Assembly: GCA_963797255.1 (NCBI GenBank)
Contig: CAWCOV010000030.1
Span: 434,001-498,000 of the forward strand
DNA from: JANXZS01 sp963797255
Lineage (GTDB): Bacteria > Acidobacteriota > Terriglobia > Terriglobales > Acidobacteriaceae
DNA: 64,000 nt
Reading direction: 5' to 3'
Shown piece after piece: positions 43,752 through 52,172 of this stretch. The notes beneath the pieces are model-generated. The model did no database searches, was not told where the DNA came from, and saw only the letters and a list, made by a program, of their open reading frames with translations. Made by a program: the position numbers and the translations under genes. Numbering within the stretch: the first letter of the stretch is position 1; each line of letters starts with the position of its first letter.

Positions 43752-45326
43752 TTAATGCATAGCAACCGCGCCCTTCTTCGCCTTCACATTCTTGAAAAGC
43801 CAGACCAGGATCGCAGCGAGGAAAGCCAACAGCGCAGTCCAGCGAAAAACGTCGATAAACGACCAGAGAAGCGCCTGCTGATTCACCTGCCGATAAATTT
43901 GGCCCTGCGCGCCCGCCACGCCCGCAGTTTTTCCGAGATCCCTGCCGATGAAGCCCGACAGCTTTTGCGTCATGTTTTGATAGACATTGCTGGCTCGCGG
44001 GATCGAGGCAACAATCTGTGTTTGATGGAACGCCGCGCGCCGGATCAAAGTCGTTTGCGCCATCGAAATCCCGATCGACCCACCGATATTGCGCAGCAGG
44101 TTGAAAATCCCGGTCGCGTTCCCCATCTCTTCATTTTTGACAGTCGCCGTCGCCATCGAAGAGATCGGAACAAAGACAAAGCTCAACGCAAACCCTGTCA
44201 CCATGATGGGAATGAGCAATGTCGTTGGCCCGATATCCAAGTCCACGCGCCCGAAAATAATTGAGCAAATGCCGAAGCCGGTGAACCCAAGCGTCATCAG
44301 GATTCGGTTGTCTACCTTGCTCGAGAGCCAGCCAATGACCGGCATGCCGAGGATCGAACCGATGCCACGGGGACCCACCACCAATCCGGCGGAGAATGCT
44401 GTATATCCCAACACCTCCTGGTAGTAGAGCGGCAGCATGGTAATCGTGATGTAGATCGCGACTCCCAAAAGGGAGATCAGCAGGCATCCCACGCCGAAAT
44501 TTCGGTTCTTTAGGATTTTGAGATCGACCAACCCGTTCTTGTCGCGCCAGGAGTGGACGATGAACCAGGTGAGCGAGATCACGAGCGCCAAAACCGCCCA
44601 GCGTATCCAAACTGCCCCAAACCAGTCATCTTCCTGGCCTTTATCGAGCACAATCTGAAGACATCCCGTCCATATCGCGAGGAGCCCAAATCCAAGATTG
44701 TCAAAGGGATGGACCTTCGCATTCTTGATATAAGGCGGATCGACAACGAATCGATTGATCATGAATACGGCAAGCGCGCCCACCGGAATGTTGATATAAA
44801 AGGCGTAACGCCAGCTATATGTGTCAGTTAGCCAGCCTCCCAAGGTGGGTCCGAGCACCGGGGCCACAACGATTCCGAAGGCGAAAACCGCCATTGCGGC
44901 GCCCCGTTTTGCCGGCGGAAAGCTCTCCAGCAAAATAGCCTGCGAAATCGGCTGAAGCGCACCTCCGCCCGCCCCCTGGATCACTCGCGCTACCAGCAAC
45001 AGGGCCAACGACGGGGCAGCGCCGCAGAAAAACGAGGCAATCGTAAACAGGATGACGCAGCTGATCAGAAATCTCTTTCGCCCAAACCGCAGCGAAAACC
45101 AGTTACTCGCAGGCAGGATTACCGCGTTCGCCACAAGGTAACTCGTCAGTACCCAGGTCGCCTCGGAGTTGCTGGCGGAGAGGCTCCCGGCGATGTACGG
45201 AAGAGCGACGGAGGCGATCGCCGTGTCCAGAACTTCCATGAACGTCGCCAGCATCACCGAAACGGCTACCAACCAGGGGTTGGCTCCTGGGGCTACGGGC
45301 GAGGATCCGTTTTGCGACTGAGCCAT
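43752..45326 (-). CDS. DHA2-type MFS efflux pump (EmrB/QacA family)
   Basis: 524 residues with about fourteen transmembrane segments. The opening motifs (LATFMEVLDTAIASVALPYIAGSL, WVLTSYLVANAVILPASNWF, RFGRKRFLISCVILFTIASF) and motif C (VLGPTLGGWLTDTYSWRYAFYINIPVG) define the 14-helix drug:H+ antiporter subfamily, which exports drugs and other amphipathic compounds. In Gram-negative hosts EmrB partners with an EmrA adaptor and TolC; neither is adjacent. It is monocistronic as far as the sequence shows and faces dnaK across 266 bases. Confidence 0.93.
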   Translation of the reverse strand: MAQSQNGSSPVAPGANPWLVAVSVMLATFMEVLDTAIASVALPYIAGSLSASNSEATWVLTSYLVANAVILPASNWFSLRFGRKRFLISCVILFTIASFFCGAAPSLALLLVARVIQGAGGGALQPISQAILLESFPPAKRGAAMAVFAFGIVVAPVLGPTLGGWLTDTYSWRYAFYINIPVGALAVFMINRFVVDPPYIKNAKVHPFDNLGFGLLAIWTGCLQIVLDKGQEDDWFGAVWIRWAVLALVISLTWFIVHSWRDKNGLVDLKILKNRNFGVGCLLISLLGVAIYITITMLPLYYQEVLGYTAFSAGLVVGPRGIGSILGMPVIGWLSSKVDNRILMTLGFTGFGICSIIFGRVDLDIGPTTLLIPIMVTGFALSFVFVPISSMATATVKNEEMGNATGIFNLLRNIGGSIGISMAQTTLIRRAAFHQTQIVASIPRASNVYQNMTQKLSGFIGRDLGKTAGVAGAQGQIYRQVNQQALLWSFIDVFRWTALLAFLAAILVWLFKNVKAKKGAVAMH

Positions 45327-45501
45327 CGGCAGCTTTCTGGAAAGATTGAGTTTACGGGTTAGGAAGCGGAAATTCTAGCTGCAAAGCAGCATTTCTGGCT
45401 TGGATCCCCCTCGGAATTCGGAACGGCTGACCTCTCCATCTGATTCAAAAAAATAGGCTTAAGGTTGCTGAATCCAGACGGTGATATTCAGCATCAGATA
45501 C

Positions 45502-45531
45502 CTTGACAGCGTTAGACTCAAGTGCGATGCT
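45502..45531 (+). promoter_or_regulatory. HAIR-like HspR operator overlapping the dnaK -35 box
   Basis: CTTGACA (45502-45508), seven bases, then ACTCAAG (45516-45522) match the HAIR consensus CTTGAGT-N7-ACTCAAG at 12 of 14 positions. The two mismatches turn the left arm into a perfect -35 hexamer, TTGACA (45503-45508). A -10-like GATGCT follows 17 bases later (45526-45531). The element lies 70 bases before the dnaK start. HspR bound here would cover the -35 and shut dnaK; the hspR gene is 5 kb downstream. Confidence 0.85.
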
Positions 45532-45592
45532 GACTAAGCAAGAAACCCACAGGATGGCTCACCTCTTATAGGTAAAGGCAGGAACAAAAGAT

Positions 45593-47524
45593 ATGGGAAA
45601 AATTATTGGAATTGACCTCGGCACAACCAACTCGGTTGTAGCCGTGATGGAGGGTGGCGAGCCTAAGGTTATCGCCAACGAGGAGGGCGGCCGGACTACT
45701 CCCTCAGTGGTGGGCTTCACCAAAAGTGGAGAGCGCCTTGTAGGTCAGGTGGCCAAACGCCAGGCTATTACAAACCCGGAAAACACGATTTATTCGATCA
45801 AGCGCTTCATGGGACGGCGCTTCAACGAAGTAAACGACGAAATGAAGATGGTTCCATACAAGGTTAAGCAGGCCGGTGATCACCTCGTTATCGAGGCTCA
45901 GGGAAAGGACTACACGCCCCCCGAGATCTCCGCAATGATTCTTCAGAAACTGAAGAAAGCTGCGGAGGATTATCTCGGTCAGTCCGTCACGGAAGCCGTC
46001 ATCACGGTGCCCGCGTACTTTAATGATGCGCAGCGCCAGGCTACCAAGGATGCTGGTCGCATCGCTGGGCTCGATGTAAAGCGTATCGTCAACGAGCCGA
46101 CCGCGGCAGCGTTGGCCTATGGGCTGGATAAGAAGAAGGACGAAACCATCGCGGTTTATGACTTCGGTGGCGGTACGTTCGACGTGTCCGTCCTCGAAGT
46201 AGGCGAAGGCGTAATCGAAGTGAAGTCGACCAATGGAGACACTCACCTGGGCGGCGACAACCTCGATCAACGCATCGTGGATTGGCTTATCGACGAGTTC
46301 AAGAAAGACGAAGGTCTGGATTTGCGCGCCAAGGGCAATGAAATGGCCCTGCAGCGCCTGAAAGACGCAGCGGAAAAGGCGAAGATTGAGCTTTCGACCA
46401 CGGTGGAGACCGAAATCAACCTTCCCTTCATTACTGCGGACGCGACGGGACCGAAGCACCTGGTCAAGAAGCTGACGCGCTCCAAGCTGGAGCAGTTGGT
46501 AGAGGACTTGTTGCAGCGTTCAATTGAGCCCTGCAAGAAGGCTCTCGCGGATGCGGGTATCGACGCCAGCAAGATCGACGAAGTCGTGCTGGTTGGTGGT
46601 CAGACGCGCATGCCGGCAATTCAGGAACTGGTAAAGAAACTCTTCGGCAAGGAACCCCACAAGGGTGTGAACCCTGACGAGGTCGTTGCGATTGGAGCCG
46701 CAATCCAGGCAGGCGTCTTGGGTGGCGAGGTCAAGGATCTGCTGTTGCTCGACGTCACGCCGCTTACCCTGTCCATTGAAACGCTGGGCGGAGTGGCAAC
46801 GTCGATGATCGCTCGCAACACGACGATTCCGACCAAGAAGACTGAGACATTTTCGACTGCGGCCGATAATCAGACCGAGGTTGAGGTTCACGTGCTGCAA
46901 GGTGAGCGACCCATGGCTTCGCAGAATCGCACGCTGGGCAAATTCAAGCTGGCCGGGATACCACCCGCCATGCGTGGAGTTCCGCAGATCGAGGTGACGT
47001 TTGACATTGACGCAAACGGCATCCTGAACGTGACTGCGAAGGATATGGCAACGGGCAAAGATCAGCGTATCCAGATCACCTCGTCCAGCGGCTTGAGCAA
47101 GGAAGAAGTAGAGCGCATGGCTAAGGAAGCAGACGCTCACTCCGCCGAAGATAAGGCGAAGCGCGAGGAAATTGAGGCTCGTAACGGCCTCGATAACCTG
47201 GTCTACAACATCGAGAAGATGCTCAAGGAGAGTGGCGACAAGATCTCCGCGAGCGACAAGACCGATGTGGAGACAGCCCTGGCCGATGCCAAGAAGTCGC
47301 TCGAAGGCACACCGACCGCAGCCGAGATGAATGCGTCGAAAGAGCGCCTTACCGAGGCTTCGCACAAGATGGCCGAGGCAATGTACAAGGCCAGTTCAGC
47401 CGCATCCGCCGCAGCTGGTGGAACGCCGGGACCGGATGGTGCAACCGAACCCGGAGGAAGCGCGGAGAAGAAAGACGAAGGCGTAATCGACGCCGAGTAC
47501 GTGGACGTCGACGAAAAGAAGTAA
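45593..47524 (+). CDS. dnaK: DnaK, Hsp70 chaperone
   Basis: 643 residues, full length. ATPase domain begins IIGIDLGTTNSVVAVMEGG; further markers are TVPAYFNDAQRQATKDAG, NEPTAAALAYG, YDFGGGTFDVSVLE and VLVGGQTRMPAIQ. The linker LLLLDVTPLTLSIETLGG leads to the substrate-binding domain, and the chain ends EGVIDAEYVDVDEKK, the usual DnaK C-terminus. DnaK folds client proteins with DnaJ and GrpE and acts as co-repressor for HspR. A HAIR-like site controls it. The terminator-like hairpin after it suggests that dnaJ is transcribed mostly on its own or by read-through. Confidence 0.98.
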   Translation: MGKIIGIDLGTTNSVVAVMEGGEPKVIANEEGGRTTPSVVGFTKSGERLVGQVAKRQAITNPENTIYSIKRFMGRRFNEVNDEMKMVPYKVKQAGDHLVIEAQGKDYTPPEISAMILQKLKKAAEDYLGQSVTEAVITVPAYFNDAQRQATKDAGRIAGLDVKRIVNEPTAAALAYGLDKKKDETIAVYDFGGGTFDVSVLEVGEGVIEVKSTNGDTHLGGDNLDQRIVDWLIDEFKKDEGLDLRAKGNEMALQRLKDAAEKAKIELSTTVETEINLPFITADATGPKHLVKKLTRSKLEQLVEDLLQRSIEPCKKALADAGIDASKIDEVVLVGGQTRMPAIQELVKKLFGKEPHKGVNPDEVVAIGAAIQAGVLGGEVKDLLLLDVTPLTLSIETLGGVATSMIARNTTIPTKKTETFSTAADNQTEVEVHVLQGERPMASQNRTLGKFKLAGIPPAMRGVPQIEVTFDIDANGILNVTAKDMATGKDQRIQITSSSGLSKEEVERMAKEADAHSAEDKAKREEIEARNGLDNLVYNIEKMLKESGDKISASDKTDVETALADAKKSLEGTPTAAEMNASKERLTEASHKMAEAMYKASSAASAAAGGTPGPDGATEPGGSAEKKDEGVIDAEYVDVDEKK

Positions 47525-47587
47525 CAGGAACGGAACAGTACGGGGTTTCGTAACTGCTACAGTTGCGACTCTCCGGATTGTAAGAAA

Positions 47588-47624
47588 GCGGGGCGTCTTT
47601 CCAGGAGCAACTGGGACGCCCCGC
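47588..47624 (+). terminator. Strong hairpin terminator after dnaK
   Basis: GCGGGGCGTC (47588-47597) pairs with GACGCCCCGC (47615-47624), ten perfect base pairs, with CCAG/CTGG extending the stem inwards. AATTTG follows. It stands 64 bases after the dnaK stop. Confidence 0.75.
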
Positions 47625-47713
47625 AATTTGTAAGGAGTCAAAAGCATCGAGCGCATGCAGCTTCGGCTGCGTTCGCGTCCCAGCTTTCTGGGAGGTGCGG
47701 AACAGGGGAGAAA

Positions 47714-47884
47714 ATGACCGATACCTTATGGAAATGCGAGCAATGGCGCGCAGGCAAGGTCTACAACAAGGTGCTATTCAATACGCAGCAAGAAGCGGAG
47801 TCGTTCGCGGCAAAAATGCGGAGCGTTGAGCCCGACCTCCCATGGATGATAGAGCCGGTACAGGCCAGCCAGGTATGGAATTAA
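47714..47884 (+). CDS. 56-residue protein between dnaK and dnaJ, unknown
   Basis: ATG at 47714 with GGGGAG four bases upstream; TAA at 47882-47884. The protein is compact, with five Trp residues and little charge bias (LWKCEQWRAGKVYNKVLF, EPDLPWMIEPVQASQVWN). It reads like a folded domain with alternating beta strands and one helix rather than noise. No cysteine pair or signal. I do not recognise a family. Its place between two chaperone genes is suggestive, but strong hairpins on both sides argue for separate transcription. Confidence 0.72.
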   Translation: MTDTLWKCEQWRAGKVYNKVLFNTQQEAESFAAKMRSVEPDLPWMIEPVQASQVWN

Positions 47885-47890
47885 CCTGCA

Positions 47891-47925
47891 GGCGGTAAGA
47901 GCGTCAGACCAGAGCGCTTACCGCC
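47891..47925 (+). terminator. Hairpin after the 56-residue gene
   Basis: GGCGGTAAG (47891-47899) pairs perfectly with CTTACCGCC (47917-47925). It begins seven bases after the stop and has no T-tract behind it, so it may be a terminator aided by Rho or an mRNA end-protecting stem. Confidence 0.5.
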
Positions 47926-47992
47926 CGGCATGCTACGCTCAGAGTTAAATTCGGTGACCGATAAGTAAGCAATTTGAAGCAACGCAAACAAC

Positions 47993-49204
47993 ATGGCGAA
48001 TACTCATCAAAAAGATTATTACGGATTGCTCGGAGTCAAGAAGACCGCAACGGCGGATGAGATTCGCAAAGCCTTTCGCAAGCTTGCGCGCAAGTACCAC
48101 CCCGACGTAAATCCGAACGACAAGAAGGCCGAGGAGAAGTTCAAGGAAATCTCCGAGGCGAACGACATTCTCAGTGACGATAAGAAGCGCAAGGTCTATG
48201 ACCAGCTCGGCTTTTACTCCGACCAGATAGATCCGGCTGCTGCGGAAGCCGCAGCGCGCGGGGGCTATGGCCGTCGCCACGCAAACGAAGAGCAGGGCGT
48301 TCCCTTCGACTTCGGCGGATTCGATTTTTCTGATTTCCAAGCCAACCAGGCAAGCGCGGGGCAGGGTCAGGGTCCCCAAGGCGGCGGATGGGGTAATTTT
48401 CGTGACATTTTCTCCGGAATCTTTTCTCAGGGGCAGCAGCAGTCGAAAAGTCGGGGCGCGGAGCCCGGAACGGATCTTGAATACCAGGTGAACATTGATT
48501 TCTGGACCTCCATTCGCGGGGGCACTGCCCGTTTGGAGATCCAGCGGAAAGAAATCTGTCCTACCTGCAAAGGCAAAGCCTCTACTGGGGGCCAGAGCAC
48601 GTGCCCAGAGTGTCACGGCTCAGGTCAGGTAACGCAAATGGGCGGGCGGATGAAGTTCAACATCCAGTGCCCCCGTTGCAATGGCACAGGCAAGCTGCAG
48701 AGCGCTTGTTCTACTTGCCACGGCGACGGAACTGTCACCAGGACGGAGCAGGTGGAGTTTCGCATCAAGCCCGGTACTCGCGATGGACAAAGAATCAGGC
48801 TGGCAGGCAAGGGCAACGCGGGCGTGAATGGCGGCCCGGCGGGAGATCTCTACCTGATCATCAAAACAGGGACGAACCCGGTGTTTTCAAGGGTTCTGGA
48901 TGATATTTACCTGACTGTGCCCGTAACTGTTACAGAGGCTGCGCTCGGCGCGAAGATCGAAGTTCCGACGATTGATGGCCGTACCCAGTTGAAGATTCCA
49001 CCTTCAACACAAAACGGCCAAAAGTTGCGACTTCGTGATCGGGGTGTGCAATCTGCTTCTCACGAGGGGGCCCGGGGAGACCAGATAGTGACAGTCCAAG
49101 TGGTCATTCCGCACCTAAAAGATGAGAAATCTAAGGAAATAATGCGAGAATTCGGGCGTTTGAACCCTGAAGATCCGCGTTCATCGATCTTTAATGAAAT
49201 CTAG
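47993..49204 (+). CDS. dnaJ: DnaJ, Hsp40 co-chaperone
   Basis: 403 residues. The J domain (residues 8-70) has the catalytic HPD at His36-Pro37-Asp38. A Gly/Phe-rich region follows (FDFGGFDFSDFQ), then a zinc domain of four CxxC units (CPTCKGKA, CPECHGSG, CPRCNGTG, CSTCHGDG) and the C-terminal client-binding domains. A type I DnaJ that feeds unfolded clients to DnaK. The ribosome-binding site is weak. No HAIR element lies directly before it. Confidence 0.96.
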   Translation: MANTHQKDYYGLLGVKKTATADEIRKAFRKLARKYHPDVNPNDKKAEEKFKEISEANDILSDDKKRKVYDQLGFYSDQIDPAAAEAAARGGYGRRHANEEQGVPFDFGGFDFSDFQANQASAGQGQGPQGGGWGNFRDIFSGIFSQGQQQSKSRGAEPGTDLEYQVNIDFWTSIRGGTARLEIQRKEICPTCKGKASTGGQSTCPECHGSGQVTQMGGRMKFNIQCPRCNGTGKLQSACSTCHGDGTVTRTEQVEFRIKPGTRDGQRIRLAGKGNAGVNGGPAGDLYLIIKTGTNPVFSRVLDDIYLTVPVTVTEAALGAKIEVPTIDGRTQLKIPPSTQNGQKLRLRDRGVQSASHEGARGDQIVTVQVVIPHLKDEKSKEIMREFGRLNPEDPRSSIFNEI

Positions 49205-49218
49205 GTACTAATTAGTAC
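49205..49218. promoter_or_regulatory. 14-base palindrome after dnaJ
   Basis: GTACTAATTAGTAC is a perfect palindrome beginning one base after the dnaJ stop and 95 bases before the next gene. A second palindrome, TTAGTACTAA, overlaps its right half. AT-rich and without a T-tract, it looks more like a protein-binding site than a terminator. Confidence 0.4.
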
Positions 49219-49313
49219 TAAAGATTTGCGCTTTGTTACCCAACATCGTGTTAGCTTCATAACACTTCTGGGGGATATCATCTAACACCCCCGGAGACTT
49301 TGAGGCCCAAACG

Positions 49314-49883
49314 ATGAAAAAGCTATTCGTACTAGCGATGTTCCTGGTGTTGGGCTCTGCTTCCCTGCATGCCTTGACGCCCAGCTGCGATATATTCCGT
49401 AAAAACCATGAGGGCTGGAAGAAGGCGGAAATTGGACAAGTGTCCACTGACCGCAATCTCCAGCAATACCTCCGCAGCTCTGAGGCGGTATATGAGGCGT
49501 GGTGTGGAGCACAGCCAGCCGATAGTGCGGTCCGTGCACAGTCCATTGACACTTTTGTCGATGCGTACCGTGCGGAGCGCTTCTCCGAAATATCCAACAT
49601 GGAAATACGTCCAGCAATGGGACTTGAGATGCTGGCGGCGATCGGGCTTACTCGCGAGTTGCCGCAAGGGCTCCAAAGCGACCGCAAACTGCGTGAGGCC
49701 TGGATTCAGGACTGCCAGAATGCGTGCTTTGCCGGTGCTGCCCCCAATGCACAGGATGCGCGCTGGCAGCTTACCTGCGGAATGCAGGTACGCGATGATC
49801 TAATGGAAAATCTGAAGCCGGCACCGGGTGTTGAAGCCGTCAAGCACATGCTTTGGGAAACCCCCATCGCAGTACTCGACTAA
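49314..49883 (+). CDS. Exported protein of unknown function
   Basis: 189 residues, starting with a clear signal peptide (MKKLFVLAMFLVLGSASLHA) and GAGG eight bases before the start. The mature part is largely helical and holds four cysteines outside the signal (in TPSCDIF, EAWCGAQ, QDCQNACFAG and LTCGMQ, five counting both in QDCQNAC), fit for disulfides in the periplasm. No family recognised. It precedes the GNAT gene by 34 bases on the same strand and lies in the dnaK-hspR block, so a role in envelope stress is possible but not shown. Confidence 0.8.
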   Translation: MKKLFVLAMFLVLGSASLHALTPSCDIFRKNHEGWKKAEIGQVSTDRNLQQYLRSSEAVYEAWCGAQPADSAVRAQSIDTFVDAYRAERFSEISNMEIRPAMGLEMLAAIGLTRELPQGLQSDRKLREAWIQDCQNACFAGAAPNAQDARWQLTCGMQVRDDLMENLKPAPGVEAVKHMLWETPIAVLD

Positions 49884-49917
49884 TCGCCCGAAGCGAGGTT
49901 TCAAAGGAGGCGCGGGA

Positions 49918-50427
49918 ATGAGCTTTGTTCTGGAAACAGAACGGCTCGCCCTGCGCCCTTTTGCTTTAGGCGACGAACTGGCCCTGTTTTCCGTGCTGGG
50001 CGACCCTGCCGCGATGATTTACTACCCTCGGCCAAAGACCCGCGAAGAAGTTGCGGACTGGGTAGACCGCTTCCGCCTCTCATTTCTGGATCGAGGCGTC
50101 GGTTTGCTGGCTATCCAACTCAAGGATACCGGCGAATTGATAGGAGATTGCGGGACACTCGAACAGGAAGTGGAAGGTAACCAGGAGATCGAGGTCGGTT
50201 ACCACGTTCGCCGCGACTACTGGAATTTGGGGCTTGCTACGGAAGCCGCTCGGGCTTGCATCGACTATGCGTTCCGAGAATTGAACCCTCCGCGGATAAT
50301 CTCCATGATTCGTCCGGAAAACCTTGCATCCCGCCGCGTTGCAGAAAAGAATGGACTCACTCTCGAGAAGGTGGTTTTCTGGAGAGGATACGACCACTGT
50401 ATCTACGAGTTGCGCCGCGGCATTTAG
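49918..50427 (+). CDS. GNAT-family N-acetyltransferase (RimJ/RimL type)
   Basis: 169 residues from the ATG at 49918, preceded by AAAGGAGG. LETERLALRPF at the start, GYHVRRDYWNLGLATEAARACIDYAF with the acetyl-CoA pyrophosphate-binding turn, and NLASRRVAEKNGLTLE near the end are the RimJ/RimL-type signature. It moves an acetyl group from acetyl-CoA to a protein N-terminus or small amine; the target is not evident. It lies 53 bases before hspR. Confidence 0.9.
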   Translation: MSFVLETERLALRPFALGDELALFSVLGDPAAMIYYPRPKTREEVADWVDRFRLSFLDRGVGLLAIQLKDTGELIGDCGTLEQEVEGNQEIEVGYHVRRDYWNLGLATEAARACIDYAFRELNPPRIISMIRPENLASRRVAEKNGLTLEKVVFWRGYDHCIYELRRGI

Positions 50428-50480
50428 AACCGTCTTTTAACGGAAACCAGATGCAGTGGCCGGGCAATGTCAGGCGGATT

Positions 50481-50894
50481 ATGGCAACGAAGCGGAAATC
50501 CAAAGGCGCTTATATGATCTCGGCAGTCGCCGAGATGTACGAAATCCACCCACAGACCCTGAGGATGTATGAGCGCGAAGGCCTGCTGAAGCCATCCCGC
50601 ACCGAGGGTAACACCCGTCTCTACACCGATGAGGATCTTGAGCGTTTGGAATTCATCCTGAACCTGGCACGCGACCTTGGGGTGAACATAGCCGGTATCG
50701 CCATCATTCTGCAGATGCGTGAGCGTATGGAGGAGATGAATCGGCAGATGCAGAGCTTCGTGGATTACGTGCGTACCGAGATGCTGACCCATATGCAGGG
50801 TTTCCAGGGCCAGGGAGCGGCGATGGTACCCTTGAGGAAGCCGCTGATCGTTCCCCAGGCCAAATCGGCCTCCGGCGGCGAGCGAAAGCGCTGA
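50481..50894 (+). CDS. hspR: HspR, MerR-family heat-shock repressor
   Basis: 137 residues from the ATG at 50481. The MerR winged-helix domain reads MISAVAEMYEIHPQTLRMYEREGLLKPSRTEGNTRLYTDEDLERLEFI, the HspR form (HPQTLRMYEREGLL). A long coiled helix follows (ILQMRERMEEMNRQMQSFVDYV), then a basic tail. HspR represses dnaK-type genes by binding HAIR palindromes, with DnaK as co-repressor. The HAIR-like site at 45502 is its likely target. It is separated from dnaJ by two unrelated genes, a spread-out form of the usual dnaK-grpE-dnaJ-hspR order. Confidence 0.93.
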   Translation: MATKRKSKGAYMISAVAEMYEIHPQTLRMYEREGLLKPSRTEGNTRLYTDEDLERLEFILNLARDLGVNIAGIAIILQMRERMEEMNRQMQSFVDYVRTEMLTHMQGFQGQGAAMVPLRKPLIVPQAKSASGGERKR

Positions 50895-50969
50895 TTCTAA
50901 ATAAACGCGAATCTGTCCGACATCAGGGCTTATTCAAATGATCTCTGAAGGACAAAGTAGAGCCGCACG

Positions 50970-52172
50970 ATGAAACTTCTGCTCGGCCTGGGAATCTTCG
51001 GCCTCCTCACCTCGACAATTTTCACTGCAATCGTGTTCGCAGGGGTGCGGAAGTTCGTCGCCAATCGAAGAAAGCGCAGCCGTCAGAATGATCCGGTGTT
51101 TACTCCGCCGGTAACGTTGCTCAAGCCTCTGCATGGGGCCGAGCCGGATCTGGAGGCTCATCTCGCTACTTTTTTCCAGCAGGATTACCCGGAATTCGAA
51201 ATTCTGTTCTGCGCTAGAACACCGGAAGATAAGGGCCTGCAGACGGCACAACGAGTTGCCGCAAATTATCCCAGTGTCTCCGCAAAGTTTTTGACGACCG
51301 GCGAGCCGAAGTACATCAACGCAAAAGTGTCATCGTTAGAAAAGATGATGTCAGTTGCCAGTTACTCTTTGTTGGTAATCAGCGACAGCGATGTGAGCGT
51401 GCAGCCGCATTACCTTCGGAGCATTATTGAACCTTTCGCCGACGCGCGAGTGGGCATGCTCACTTGCCTTTATCGAGGGGTAGCGGCAGACAACGGAATT
51501 TGGTCGCGACTCGAGGCGGCGGGTATGTCCGTCGAGATGACATCGGGGGTACTCGCCGCCGACATTACCGAAGGAATGCGTTTCGCGCTGGGACCAACCA
51601 TGGTGGTCCGCAAGGAATGTGTCGAAGAGGTCGGCGGCTTCGGCATTCTTGGCGATTACTGCGCCGACGATTTTGTACTCGGACACCTTGTAGCGGAAAA
51701 AGGCCACACCGTCGTTCTCAGCAATCACGTCATCGATCACATCGTCATCAATGAACGCTTTGTTTCCTCTGTGAAACACCAGGTGCGCTGGATGAAGAGC
51801 ACCCGATTCTCCCGCCCCGCCGGGCATCTCGGAACCGCACTCACCTTTAGCCTTCCATTTGGCTTGCTTGCCGGCGCGGCGGCCCTTGCGCTCCATTGGC
51901 CAGTGCTCGCATTAGTGCTGTTTGGGTGGAGCCTTCTTAGCCGCATGGCATTGGCATGGGTGGTGGGGGCTGTCGTCGTTCACGATCGCCATCTCTGGCG
52001 GCTGGTCCTTCTTTACCCGCTGCGAGATTTTCTTGGCTTCTGCTATTGGGTCGCGAGTTATTTCAACGACAAGATTGTGTGGCGTGGTGAGATTTATCGA
52101 CTCGTGAAGGGTGGCAGGATGCAAAGTACGTCCAGTGATACCGACAAGCAGCAGCCTGCTGTCCACGCATAG
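50970..52172 (+). CDS. hpnI: GT21-type membrane glycosyltransferase, HpnI-like (hopanoid)
   Basis: 400 residues. An N-terminal membrane helix (residues 3-25) anchors a GT2/GT21 catalytic domain: SDSD with Asp139 and Asp141, ADD at 232-234, and the (Q/R)xxRW motif as Gln271-Val-Arg-Trp274. Three C-terminal membrane segments follow. This is the ceramide-glucosyltransferase-like pattern of HpnI, which adds N-acetylglucosamine to the hopanoid side chain, and of related lipid glycosyltransferases. With no other hopanoid genes (shc, hpnH, hpnK) in the window, the lipid acceptor is inferred from family only, so the symbol is provisional. Confidence 0.75.
   Translation: MKLLLGLGIFGLLTSTIFTAIVFAGVRKFVANRRKRSRQNDPVFTPPVTLLKPLHGAEPDLEAHLATFFQQDYPEFEILFCARTPEDKGLQTAQRVAANYPSVSAKFLTTGEPKYINAKVSSLEKMMSVASYSLLVISDSDVSVQPHYLRSIIEPFADARVGMLTCLYRGVAADNGIWSRLEAAGMSVEMTSGVLAADITEGMRFALGPTMVVRKECVEEVGGFGILGDYCADDFVLGHLVAEKGHTVVLSNHVIDHIVINERFVSSVKHQVRWMKSTRFSRPAGHLGTALTFSLPFGLLAGAAALALHWPVLALVLFGWSLLSRMALAWVVGAVVVHDRHLWRLVLLYPLRDFLGFCYWVASYFNDKIVWRGEIYRLVKGGRMQSTSSDTDKQQPAVHA

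Noticed and set aside
46520..47365. 281-codon open frame opposite dnaK
   Set aside because: Antisense shadow of dnaK with no motif, as with 45704-46459.
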